Assembly (NCBI GenBank): GCA_016931715.1
Contig: JAFGEF010000170.1
Coordinates: forward strand, 1-33,452
Source of the DNA: Sedimentisphaerales bacterium
Lineage (GTDB): Bacteria > Planctomycetota > Phycisphaerae > Sedimentisphaerales > Anaerobacaceae
Direction: 5' to 3'
Length of the DNA stretch: 33,452 bases
The translations under genes and the position numbers were made by a program. How positions within the stretch are numbered: position 1 is the stretch's first letter; each line of letters opens with the position of its first letter. Positions 6,597-13,936 of the stretch are shown piece by piece. The notes below the pieces were generated by a model. It had not been told where the DNA came from, searched no databases, and was given only the letters and a program-made list of their open reading frames with translations.

Positions 6597-7640
6597 ATGC
6601 AGTTTGGGCGCAGGGACATAGTTGGATTAGACATAGGCACTTACGCAGTGAAGCTCGTTCAGATGCGCAAGAGCGCCAAAGGCTGGTTTGTTACAGCCGG
6701 AGCTATTGTCGAGATAGGCGCCAGCGATTCCGATGTTCCAAGCCAGCATGAAGCAAATATAACAAGAGCGATTCTGACCGCTCTTCGACTTGCGGGCGTA
6801 AATACCAGCTATGCGGTCTGTGCTTTGGGCGGCAATGAAATAGCGATACGCAATTTCGATTTTCCGCCGCTGCCTGATGATGAGCTTGATACCGCAGTAC
6901 TGCTCGAAGCACGGCAGGTATGCCCCTTTACGACGACTGATATTGCAGTTGATTATCACCTTATCCCGAACGGCTCGGACAGGTCTCGCGGCTATCTGGT
7001 TGCGGCGACGAATAAACAAATCAAGAATGTCACGAGGATTGCCAAAAAAGCCAGGCTGAATTGTGTTATGATGGATGCGGATGCGCTTGCTCTTCTAAAC
7101 TGCTTTTTGGAAATAGAGCGTCCGGGGCCGGACCATGGAACAGCGATTTTGAATATTGGCAATAATCATACGACTATGGTGATAGAAGGCAAAGGCGGCT
7201 GGCCCTTCGTGCGGAATCTTAACTACGCCGCTGAGGAAGTGATTAAAAAAATATCCGACGAACATAATGTTGCGCCGGCCTCGCTGCATAAAATGCTCAT
7301 GGACGAGACAAATGAAATTCCTTCTGAGATTTACGAGTCTTTGATGAAAGAAACAGAGGAGTTTGTGCGCGATATCGAAAAAACGCTGCTCTATTATTCG
7401 ACTCAGGAAAATTCTTTCAGCATTCAAAAGGTCCTGGTCTGCGGCGGGGCGTCCATGTACCAGGAAATTGTTAAGCTGCTTGGTAATATGCTCCCTGTCG
7501 AGACTGTGCTTTGGAATCCGTTCGAGAAGATGAAATGCCAGTGGAATAAGAATACAAAGGGCATTTTGCTCAAGAATGTATTGAAAAAGAACGGGCCTGC
7601 TATGGTTGTAGCCGCCGGGCTGGCTTTGAGAAGTATTTGA
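6597..7640 (+). CDS. pilM: Pilus assembly protein PilM
   Basis: Actin-like cytoplasmic ATP-binding protein that joins the PilN cytoplasmic tail and helps form the inner-membrane alignment complex of type IV pili. About 347 aa. Near the N-terminus (residues 7-17) it has IVGLDIGTYAVKLVQM, the phosphate-1 loop of the actin fold. A second actin-fold segment, AILNIGNNHTTMVIEG, lies about residues 181-196, and VLVCGGASMYQEI near residue 282 is the adenosine loop. I favour the ATG at 6597 because AAGGA (6586-6590) is 6 bases ahead; the ATG at 6591 touches it. It opens a PilM-N-O gene order. The family and role are well established; the assignment rests on motif and context. Confidence 0.88.
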   Translation: MQFGRRDIVGLDIGTYAVKLVQMRKSAKGWFVTAGAIVEIGASDSDVPSQHEANITRAILTALRLAGVNTSYAVCALGGNEIAIRNFDFPPLPDDELDTAVLLEARQVCPFTTTDIAVDYHLIPNGSDRSRGYLVAATNKQIKNVTRIAKKARLNCVMMDADALALLNCFLEIERPGPDHGTAILNIGNNHTTMVIEGKGGWPFVRNLNYAAEEVIKKISDEHNVAPASLHKMLMDETNEIPSEIYESLMKETEEFVRDIEKTLLYYSTQENSFSIQKVLVCGGASMYQEIVKLLGNMLPVETVLWNPFEKMKCQWNKNTKGILLKNVLKKNGPAMVVAAGLALRSI

Positions 7641-7660
7641 AATCAAAAATAGGTTCAGGA

Positions 7661-7681
7661 TTTAGTATTTAGAATTTAGAA
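7661..7681. repeat. Three 7-bp tandem units (TTTAGWA)
   Basis: tttagta, tttagaa and tttagaa in a row between pilM and pilN, just before the pilN start, where no Shine-Dalgarno is visible. Probably a short simple repeat. Confidence 0.45.
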
Positions 7682-7691
7682 ATTTTTACCG

Positions 7692-8327
7692 ATGCATACG
7701 ATTGATTTATTAAAAGGTCAGGCTTTGCCTCCTAAAACGACATTAGGGAGTTTGGTTTTTACTGCGCTGCTTTTTGTTGTCCCGCTGCTTGTCGGCTCAG
7801 TTGTACTCGGTATGTATGCAATCAATAAGACTAATATCGATGTGCAGAATGGTCAGATAGAACGTCTTGAGAAGCAAATTGCGGATGCGCAGCCGAATAC
7901 CCTGGAGATGTCGGAACTGGAGAAGAGTAAAAAATTATGTGTTGCCCGGCTGGGCGAAGTATCGAAATGCGTCGATACGTATCTCCAGTGGACGCCAGTT
8001 TTGATTGCATTGGCTGAAAATATGCCTGAAAAGATGATTATGGATAGTCTTTCCGCATCCAGCGTTAATCCGGGAGGTATTAAGAAGAGCAGCGACCCGA
8101 ATAAGACTCTTGTCATCCCGATACCCCAGAAGCGAATGACCGCTGTAATCAGCGGCAGAGGCACAGACGTTTTTAATCTTAAAGTACAGGGCTATCAAAA
8201 AACGCTCAAATCGGAACAGTTGCTGCCGCATATTAAGGAAATTACACATTTGATGCAGGCGCAAACCGCTGATAATCAATTACAATCTTTTACGATGAGT
8301 TTTATTTTCGAGAAGCAGAAGAAATAA
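7692..8327 (+). CDS. pilN: Pilus assembly protein PilN-like
   Basis: Predicted bitopic inner-membrane protein of 211 aa that links PilM in the cytoplasm to PilO in the periplasm. It opens MHTIDLLKG, equivalent to the INLLP-type PilM-binding motif of PilN. A membrane helix at about 19-44 (LGSLVFTALLFVVPLLVGSV) is followed by a coiled-coil segment (about 50-90) and a periplasmic alpha/beta domain. Between pilM and pilO it fits PilN in both length and position. The ATG has no strong ribosome site, and the gap to pilM carries a TTTAGWA repeat. Sequence similarity to textbook PilN is low, so the call leans on context. Confidence 0.72.
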   Translation: MHTIDLLKGQALPPKTTLGSLVFTALLFVVPLLVGSVVLGMYAINKTNIDVQNGQIERLEKQIADAQPNTLEMSELEKSKKLCVARLGEVSKCVDTYLQWTPVLIALAENMPEKMIMDSLSASSVNPGGIKKSSDPNKTLVIPIPQKRMTAVISGRGTDVFNLKVQGYQKTLKSEQLLPHIKEITHLMQAQTADNQLQSFTMSFIFEKQKK

Positions 8328-8331
8328 ATTT

Positions 8332-8922
8332 ATGATTTTGATTAGCAGAAAAAATCTGATATTAGCAGGATTGGTTTGGGGAATCAGTCTGGCTGTGTTT
8401 TTGCTGGTATATGTTTTTGTTCTCAAGACGCAAAAGGCAGAGTTGATGCGCATTGATGCAAAACTTAAGGAAAAAGAAAAAGAAGCAAATGACTACCAGG
8501 GAATGACAGCCGAATCAAAGCTTCAGAACCTCCGCAACCAAATCGAAGAGCTCAATGCACAGCTTGGCGAATTTGTTATAAAATCCAAAGATGAAATTCA
8601 GACTCTTGCGTCTTTGGAAATCTATAATATGTCTAAGGAAATCGGGCTTGACGCGTTTCATATAGATCCCTGGAGCGGTGTTGAAGTCGCGGCTTTCAGC
8701 GAGTGTAAACAGGTGTTCGGGCAAACTATGATTGTTGGTTTTAATGCCGGTTTTCCTGAGTTTGCGAAATTTATTAATATGCTCGAAAGATATAAAACAG
8801 TTATTTTTATTGATAGTTTTTCCATAACCAGGTCAACCGATGAAAGTGGAAAGCATAAAGTCGATATGAATCTGGCGGTTTTAGTCGAGAAGCCGGCATC
8901 GACAAAGGGTAATAAAAGTTGA
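8332..8922 (+). CDS. pilO: Pilus assembly protein PilO-like
   Basis: Predicted bitopic protein of 196 aa that pairs with PilN in the periplasm. Short cytoplasmic N-terminus, a membrane helix at about 8-30 (LILAGLVWGISLAVFLLVYV), then a charged coiled coil (about 32-85, KLKEKEKEANDYQ) and a C-terminal ferredoxin-like part (FPEFAKFINMLERYKTVIFI), the usual PilO pattern. It starts 4 bases after pilN, so they are co-translated. A GspM-like role cannot be excluded. Confidence 0.72.
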   Translation: MILISRKNLILAGLVWGISLAVFLLVYVFVLKTQKAELMRIDAKLKEKEKEANDYQGMTAESKLQNLRNQIEELNAQLGEFVIKSKDEIQTLASLEIYNMSKEIGLDAFHIDPWSGVEVAAFSECKQVFGQTMIVGFNAGFPEFAKFINMLERYKTVIFIDSFSITRSTDESGKHKVDMNLAVLVEKPASTKGNKS

Positions 8923-9015
8923 TTACTACAAGATTGTTTTTTGCAGGTGCTGACAGAAACAATTTGAAAAAAAAGTCTGGATATATGTCGTATTATGAAA
9001 TTTGCTTTTATGGAA

Positions 9016-9032
9016 CCAACTTTTCGAGTTGG
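9016..9032 (+). terminator. Small hairpin between pilO and parA
   Basis: CCAACT (9016-9021) pairs with AGTTGG (9027-9032) across TTTCG and is followed by ATTTTAGG. The T-run is short. It may reduce read-through into the downstream genes rather than stop it. Confidence 0.35.
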
Positions 9033-9056
9033 ATTTTAGGTCAATAGCTGAGTCAA

Positions 9057-9809
9057 ATGAGAACAGTAGCAATAGCTAATCAAAAGGGCGGCTGCGGCAA
9101 GACAACAACAGCGGTTAATCTTGCTGCCGCTTTTGCTGTCATGGGAAAAAAGGTTCTGTTGATAGACCTTGACCCGCAGGCTCATGCTACATTGGGTTTG
9201 GGCTGCGACCCTGAAAGCGCTGAAAAAACTGTTTATGACCTTTTTGTCGATAAGAATGCCTCTGTCTCGGAAATGATGTCCGAAACTAATATGAAAGGTC
9301 TTACTATATTGCCGAGCAATGTTTTGCTTTCGGGTGTGGAGCTTGAGCTGGCGTCTATGGAAAACAGGGAGCATGTAATGGACAACAGGCTTAAGGATAT
9401 AAACGGCACATATGATTTGTGTTTGATTGACTGTTCGCCTTCGCTCAGCCTGCTGACTGTAAATGCCCTTGTTGCGAGTGATCAGGTTCTAATCCCTGTG
9501 CAAACGCATTATTATGCGCTCGAAGGATTGCGTCAGCTTCTTGAAACAGTTGATATTGTGCAAAGACGTTTCAACGAAAATCTTGAAATTCTCGGAATAC
9601 TGTTGACTTTTGTCGAAAGCAGAACGAAACTAAGCAGACAGGTACAGAAACAGATGAGAGAATATTTCGGTGATTTGGTTTTTAATACGGTGATACATAA
9701 AGACGTAAGATTAGCAGAAGCTCCGAGCGCTCACGAGTCGGTATTTCTTTATGCGCCCGATTCCAATGGTGCATATGAGCATAGAATTTTAGCGGAGGAG
9801 ATTGGCTAA
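9057..9809 (+). CDS. ParA/Soj-family ATPase in pilus operon
   Basis: A 250-aa deviant Walker ATPase of the ParA/MinD group. Walker A' is KGGCGKTT at residues 10-17 with the signature lysine, followed by LLIDLDPQAHATLGLG (switch I region) and DLCLIDCSPSLSLLTVNAL (Walker B). The C-terminus reads KQMREYFGDLVFNTVIHKDVRLAEAPS, which is typical of chromosomal ParA. No parB is adjacent. It lies between pilO and the PilP-like gene and overlaps or nearly abuts the latter, so a role in placing the pilus machine at a pole or septum is plausible. TadZ/CpaE of Tad pili are remote analogues. The ribosome site is weak. The family call is firm; the pilus role is inferred. Confidence 0.85.
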   Translation: MRTVAIANQKGGCGKTTTAVNLAAAFAVMGKKVLLIDLDPQAHATLGLGCDPESAEKTVYDLFVDKNASVSEMMSETNMKGLTILPSNVLLSGVELELASMENREHVMDNRLKDINGTYDLCLIDCSPSLSLLTVNALVASDQVLIPVQTHYYALEGLRQLLETVDIVQRRFNENLEILGILLTFVESRTKLSRQVQKQMREYFGDLVFNTVIHKDVRLAEAPSAHESVFLYAPDSNGAYEHRILAEEIG

Positions 9810-9813
9810 TAAA

Positions 9814-11022
9814 ATGGATAAAAAGAACAGGACAGGATTGCAAAGCAAGATATCGCATATTTTCTCCGGTGTACCGATAACCGAGAAGAAAAAACCGATT
9901 TCCGAGCATCCGGAACCTGATAAAAAAAATGACGTTTTTGAAGAGATACAGGAGTCTTCTGAAAACAAAGCTGCTGCTGGTGAAACCTCTTTAGGGCGAG
10001 CCGAAATCGAGCCGCAAATAGAGTTTCGAGAGCAGGAAGAAAATATAATTGAGCTTTCGTTAGTCGAAGAATCCCGGATAGAATCATCGCCGGGAACACA
10101 ACCGCAAACAGAAAAAAGACAAATCGAGCCGGATTCTTTGGAGCCTGCCGCAAAATCTTCTCAAGAGCAGACTCTGGATGAGGAACTTCTTGAAGAACAA
10201 TTTACTGCAATCCAGGAAGATAAGCCTGAAGAAAAAACTTCAAGTGACCGCCTTAAGACCGGTCAGCCATTCAAACCGCGGCCTTTAGAGATGAATTTGC
10301 AGGCGTCAAAGTATTTAGAACCTGAAGCAAAAGTCGCAAAACCATCTCTTGAGAAAAATATTCCGGCCCAGCCGGTTAAAGAGTTGATAATTGAGAAACC
10401 TTCATCTCTGCTGAATCAGAAATCCGGCATATCTGACAAAAAAGCTGCTGTCCATAAGCCTCCCGTCAGTAAAGGTACAGGAATAATAGCTGATAAAAGA
10501 AAAGTTACCCAGGTATCTCGAAAAGCGCCATCGAAACTAACAGGAAAACACCTGACAGCCAAACCGGATGCAATTCAATCCAGGCAAAAGGTAATGGCGG
10601 TAATATTTATTGTTTTCTTTATTATTTTAGTTCTGGTAATGGCTAAAAACTTTGGTTTTTTTGAGTCTGGTTCAGACAGCTCGGGAACAGCAAATACGCC
10701 GGCGTCTCCGATCTCAGGAGGCAAAAACACAGGAAAAATTACGATTGATTGGACCACGCCGCCTGTTTATGAAGTTGTTCGCGACCCGATGATTATAGGC
10801 CCAACGATACCTGGTATAAAAGAAGGTGATTTTATTGTTAACGGCATTTCCCGTGTGAATGGGGAATCTCTGGTGCTTATTGGTACCGTGAATTATAAAT
10901 TGGGTGACAAAATACAGGGATATGATGCAGAAATAATAAACATTTCAGAGAACAAAGTTGAATTTAAGAGCAGCGATGGCATAACATGGACTCAAGCTGT
11001 TGGAGAAAAAAAGATAAATTGA
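9814..11022 (+). CDS. Bitopic membrane protein with PilP/GspB-like C-terminal domain
   Basis: Predicted 402-aa inner-membrane protein that would contact the secretin from the periplasm. Residues 1-255 are Glu/Lys/Pro-rich and probably disordered and cytoplasmic. One membrane helix, VMAVIFIVFFIILVLVMAKN, lies around residues 260-280. The C-terminal 90 residues read EGDFIVNGISRVNGESLVLIG and then GDKIQGYDAEIINI, ending FKSSDGITWT: a small beta barrel with the 'inhibitory/HR' pattern of GspB, GspC and PilP. I prefer ATG 9814 (GGAGGAG at 9794-9800) to the TTG at 9802, which the ribosome site nearly touches. Its place just before the secretin supports the PilP/GspB assignment. The long acidic N-terminus is unusual for PilP. 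Confidence 0.65.
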   Translation: MDKKNRTGLQSKISHIFSGVPITEKKKPISEHPEPDKKNDVFEEIQESSENKAAAGETSLGRAEIEPQIEFREQEENIIELSLVEESRIESSPGTQPQTEKRQIEPDSLEPAAKSSQEQTLDEELLEEQFTAIQEDKPEEKTSSDRLKTGQPFKPRPLEMNLQASKYLEPEAKVAKPSLEKNIPAQPVKELIIEKPSSLLNQKSGISDKKAAVHKPPVSKGTGIIADKRKVTQVSRKAPSKLTGKHLTAKPDAIQSRQKVMAVIFIVFFIILVLVMAKNFGFFESGSDSSGTANTPASPISGGKNTGKITIDWTTPPVYEVVRDPMIIGPTIPGIKEGDFIVNGISRVNGESLVLIGTVNYKLGDKIQGYDAEIINISENKVEFKSSDGITWTQAVGEKKIN

Positions 11023-11033
11023 AAGGAAATATT

Positions 11034-12503
11034 ATGAGAATGTTTGGGCAATCCAAAAAACTGGCAATGTTGGCGGCTTTATTTTTAATTCTCGGATTAT
11101 GTTCGATTGATATGGCGGCTCAGGGCCAGAATCCACAGGACAAGGAAGTGAAGCCCCTGACTGTTATCGAGCAGAAGATGTTGGAGAAAATCGACCTGAA
11201 TTTTCGAGATGCAGCGATTGATGATATTCTCAGGTCAATTTCCGAACAGGTCAATTTGAATATCGTAAAAAGCCCCGAAATTACAAAAACAGTTACCGTA
11301 TCAGTGACACAAGTTCCTCTCGGAGAAGCGCTGAACCAGATACTGTCCGCTTATGATTGCGGATATGTAGCAAGTGAAAACATTATCAGGGTAGTTCCAG
11401 CTTCGCAGCTTACACAGGAAACAGAAAAAACTGTGAGCAAGATTTACAGGATATGGTATGCAAATGTCAAAGAAGTGGAAGCCGCTCTGACAAAAATACT
11501 CTCAAAACGCGGCACCATAGCTGCAAGTATCGGAACAAGCAATATTATCGTAACAGATACCGAAAGCAACATTAAAGCCATCGATGAATTTCTCGAAGAA
11601 ATTGACCGCCCGACACCTTTGATTGAGGTTGAGGTTAGAATATATGATATTAAAAATACAAATTCCCTCGATATCGGCGTTGAATGGTTTGTAGGCAGGA
11701 ATACAGGTTATGGCACTCAAACTGCAGGAGGACCTATAACAGGTTTCTCTAACAGCAATCCCTATCTCAACGGCAATTTCGACAGCACAATAGAAAAGGT
11801 CGCTTCGACAGGTGTTCTTGACTGGGGAATTATTACAGAGCATATGGATATAGAGGCTCTTTTCACCGCGATTCAGCAGAAGGATATAGCAAAGCTGCTT
11901 GCCAATCCGAGAATTAAGGTTCTGGATAATGAAACGGCTTCTTTTAAGGCAATTGAAGAAATTCCTTACCAGCAGCTTCAGCAGGGAGGGTATCAGAGTT
12001 TCGGTACTACAGAGTTTAAGGAAGTCGGTGTCGAGCTTGAGGTAACACCTCATCTGGCAAAAGATGATATGATACGGCTTCATGTAAAACCTGTATTCAG
12101 TGTTCAAACTGGTGATGTTGAAATATCCACTGTCGGAACGGGCGGAGCCACTATAACAAGTCCCCAGCCTGTCGTGGATAAACGTGAAGCGGATACGGTA
12201 GCGCTGGTTAAAAATGGTCAGACAATTGTTATCGGAGGACTCCAAAAGCAAACAATTAATCAACTGGTTTCAAAAATCCCGGTACTTGGTGATATTCCGT
12301 TTTTAGGATGGATATTTACTTTTGAAGGCGAGGAAACCATCAATAGCGAACTGGTTGTATTTATTACTCCGAAGATTGTAGAGCAGTCTGAAATGACAGA
12401 AAGAGAAAAAGGATTTTTGGCAGGTACAGAAATACCTCTCCCAGCATCTCCAAAAACAAACCTTGATTCCGTTTCTGGTGAATTGAAAATAGGCGATAAA
12501 TAA
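11034..12503 (+). CDS. Outer-membrane secretin (PilQ/GspD/MshL type)
   Basis: Forms the ring-shaped outer-membrane channel for the pilus. It has a 489-aa precursor with a signal peptide (MRMFGQSKKLAMLAALFLIL...AAQG). A secretin/TonB short N-terminal-like domain (N0) lies about 45-120 (NFRDAAIDDILRSISEQVNL), one N1-type domain about 130-185 (ASIGTSNIIVTDTESNIKAI) and the secretin domain from about 200 to the end, with VEVRIYDIK, ANPRIKVLDNETASF, TPHLAKDDMI and IPVLGDIPFLGWIF. The start at 11034 is chosen over a frame opening at 10986 because AAAGGA lies at 11022-11027 and the signal peptide begins there. A single N1 domain fits the shorter PilQ/MshL secretins. No pilotin gene is seen nearby. 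Confidence 0.92.
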   Translation: MRMFGQSKKLAMLAALFLILGLCSIDMAAQGQNPQDKEVKPLTVIEQKMLEKIDLNFRDAAIDDILRSISEQVNLNIVKSPEITKTVTVSVTQVPLGEALNQILSAYDCGYVASENIIRVVPASQLTQETEKTVSKIYRIWYANVKEVEAALTKILSKRGTIAASIGTSNIIVTDTESNIKAIDEFLEEIDRPTPLIEVEVRIYDIKNTNSLDIGVEWFVGRNTGYGTQTAGGPITGFSNSNPYLNGNFDSTIEKVASTGVLDWGIITEHMDIEALFTAIQQKDIAKLLANPRIKVLDNETASFKAIEEIPYQQLQQGGYQSFGTTEFKEVGVELEVTPHLAKDDMIRLHVKPVFSVQTGDVEISTVGTGGATITSPQPVVDKREADTVALVKNGQTIVIGGLQKQTINQLVSKIPVLGDIPFLGWIFTFEGEETINSELVVFITPKIVEQSEMTEREKGFLAGTEIPLPASPKTNLDSVSGELKIGDK

Positions 12504-12592
12504 TATCAGGTATCGAAAAGATATCGAGAAAATAACCGTTTTGGATTAGTTATGAAAGTGTATTCCAGTTAGAGTGGAAGGGGTGTTTTATA

Positions 12593-13666
12593 ATGGCAGA
12601 AATAAGAAATATATTAGTTGAAGCCGTTCAGAGGCAGGCGAGCGATGTTCATATTAACGTCGGATTAAAGCCGATTATTCGTATAAATACCGAGCTAATC
12701 GAAACGGAATTTCCTGTTATTACCGAAGAGGATGCACGAGAGATCGTTTTGTCGCTTGTTGGGCAGGAAAAATTTGACAGGTTCGAAAAACGCAGAGACC
12801 TGGATTTTTCGACGAGTATATCCGATCCTGACCAGCGTTTCCGTGTTAATGCTCACTATCAGCGCGATACAATCGCGATTTCATTCAGGTTGATTTCAGA
12901 TCGAGTTCCCACACTGGAAGAATTGAATCTTCCTGAGAAAATCAAAGATTTCGCTGACCTGCCGAGAGGACTTGTTCTTGTAACAGGTCATACCGGGGCT
13001 GGTAAAAGCACAACGCTGGCTTCTACGATTGGGCTGATTAACAAGAAGTTCAAAAAACGTGTAATAACTATTGAAGACCCTATCGAGTATTGGCTGACCA
13101 ACGACCAGTGCATGATAGAGCAGCGTGAAGTCGGCTCAGATTGTCCTGATTTCGCGACCGGATTGAGGCATATTCTTCGGCAGGACCCTGATGTTATCAT
13201 GGTCGGCGAAATGCGTGACCTTGAAACCACGAGCTTTACGCTTACAGCCGCTGAAACGGGACATCTTGTTTTCAGTACGCTTCACACAATAAATGCTTCG
13301 CAGTCTATCGAACGTGTTATTGATATTTATCCTGCTAACCAGCAAACACAGGCACGAACCATGCTTGCCAACGCGCTGCAGGCGGTAGTTTCGCAGACTT
13401 TATTCAGGCGTATTGACCAGCCGGGCATGGTTCCAAGCACGGAAATACTTTTATGCACTTCTGCTGTCAGAAATTGTATCCGCGAAAACAGAATATACGA
13501 AATTCCGAATATTATCGAGACATCGCGGCGTTTCGGGATGCACCTGATGGATAACAGTATTGCCGAATTAGCCGCAAAGGGTTACATTGACAAGGAAGAA
13601 GCTATTCTGCGTTCCAATAACCGCGGAAAAATGGAAAAATTGCTCCGTATTGCTGAAGGTTCTTAG
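12593..13666 (+). CDS. pilT: Pilus retraction ATPase PilT
   Basis: Hexameric cytoplasmic ATPase that pulls pilins out of the fibre back into the membrane, powering twitching. 357 aa. Walker A GHTGAGKSTTLAST is at about 132-145; Asp box VITIEDPIEYWL; Walker B DPDVIMVGEMRD; His box GHLVFSTLHTINAS. The AIRNLIRE retraction signature of PilT appears as AVRNCIREN near residue 300. The N-terminal PAS-like part begins QASDVHINVG. The presence of the AIRNLIRE-type motif, rather than PilB-type zinc cysteines, supports PilT over PilB. Ribosome site GGAAGGGG upstream. It is last in the operon and followed by a strong terminator. Confidence 0.92.
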   Translation: MAEIRNILVEAVQRQASDVHINVGLKPIIRINTELIETEFPVITEEDAREIVLSLVGQEKFDRFEKRRDLDFSTSISDPDQRFRVNAHYQRDTIAISFRLISDRVPTLEELNLPEKIKDFADLPRGLVLVTGHTGAGKSTTLASTIGLINKKFKKRVITIEDPIEYWLTNDQCMIEQREVGSDCPDFATGLRHILRQDPDVIMVGEMRDLETTSFTLTAAETGHLVFSTLHTINASQSIERVIDIYPANQQTQARTMLANALQAVVSQTLFRRIDQPGMVPSTEILLCTSAVRNCIRENRIYEIPNIIETSRRFGMHLMDNSIAELAAKGYIDKEEAILRSNNRGKMEKLLRIAEGS

Positions 13667-13710
13667 AAGCTCTTAATCTTTTAACTGCTTAAAATACTGA
13701 TATTAAAACT

Positions 13711-13768
13711 ATAAGACCACAAGCATAACACAAAAGAGTGTTTTGATGTTTGTGGTCTTATGTTTTTT
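13711..13768 (+). terminator. Strong intrinsic terminator of the pilus operon
   Basis: A 16-bp stem (13711-13726 with 13746-13761, one G/T pair) is topped by a 4-base bulge and a 5-bp stem (CAAAA with TTTTG) around loop GAGTG. It is followed by GTTTTTTTA. It lies 45 bases after the pilT stop and separates it from the next operon. Confidence 0.88.
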
Positions 13769-13884
13769 TAAATCTTTTCTGAAAAATAGTTTTTTTCTGC
13801 GAAAATTCGCTGCCAATCGGGACTTTTCAGGCTTCATAACATTTTTTACAAACAATTTACAAAACGATTCGGGTATTCAGCGTC

Positions 13885-13890
13885 TATAAT
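13885..13890 (+). promoter_or_regulatory. Candidate -10 box for the VWA operon
   Basis: TATAAT at 13885-13890, 46 bases before the ATG at 13937. I do not see a good -35 at normal spacing (TTTACA at 13856-13861 is 23 bp away), so an activator or other sigma factor may be involved. Confidence 0.35.
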
Positions 13891-13936
13891 ATATGAAGAT
13901 GATTCTTTTTTATGGTCATATTTAAGGAGCTGAAAA

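Noticed and set aside
6368..6640. 90-codon minus-strand frame over the pilM leader
   Set aside because: Overlaps the promoter and repeat element and enters pilM; no protein features.
11502..12263. 253-codon open frame on the minus strand
   Set aside because: It lies wholly inside the secretin gene on the opposite strand, has no recognisable domain and no ribosome site; the secretin reading is unambiguous.
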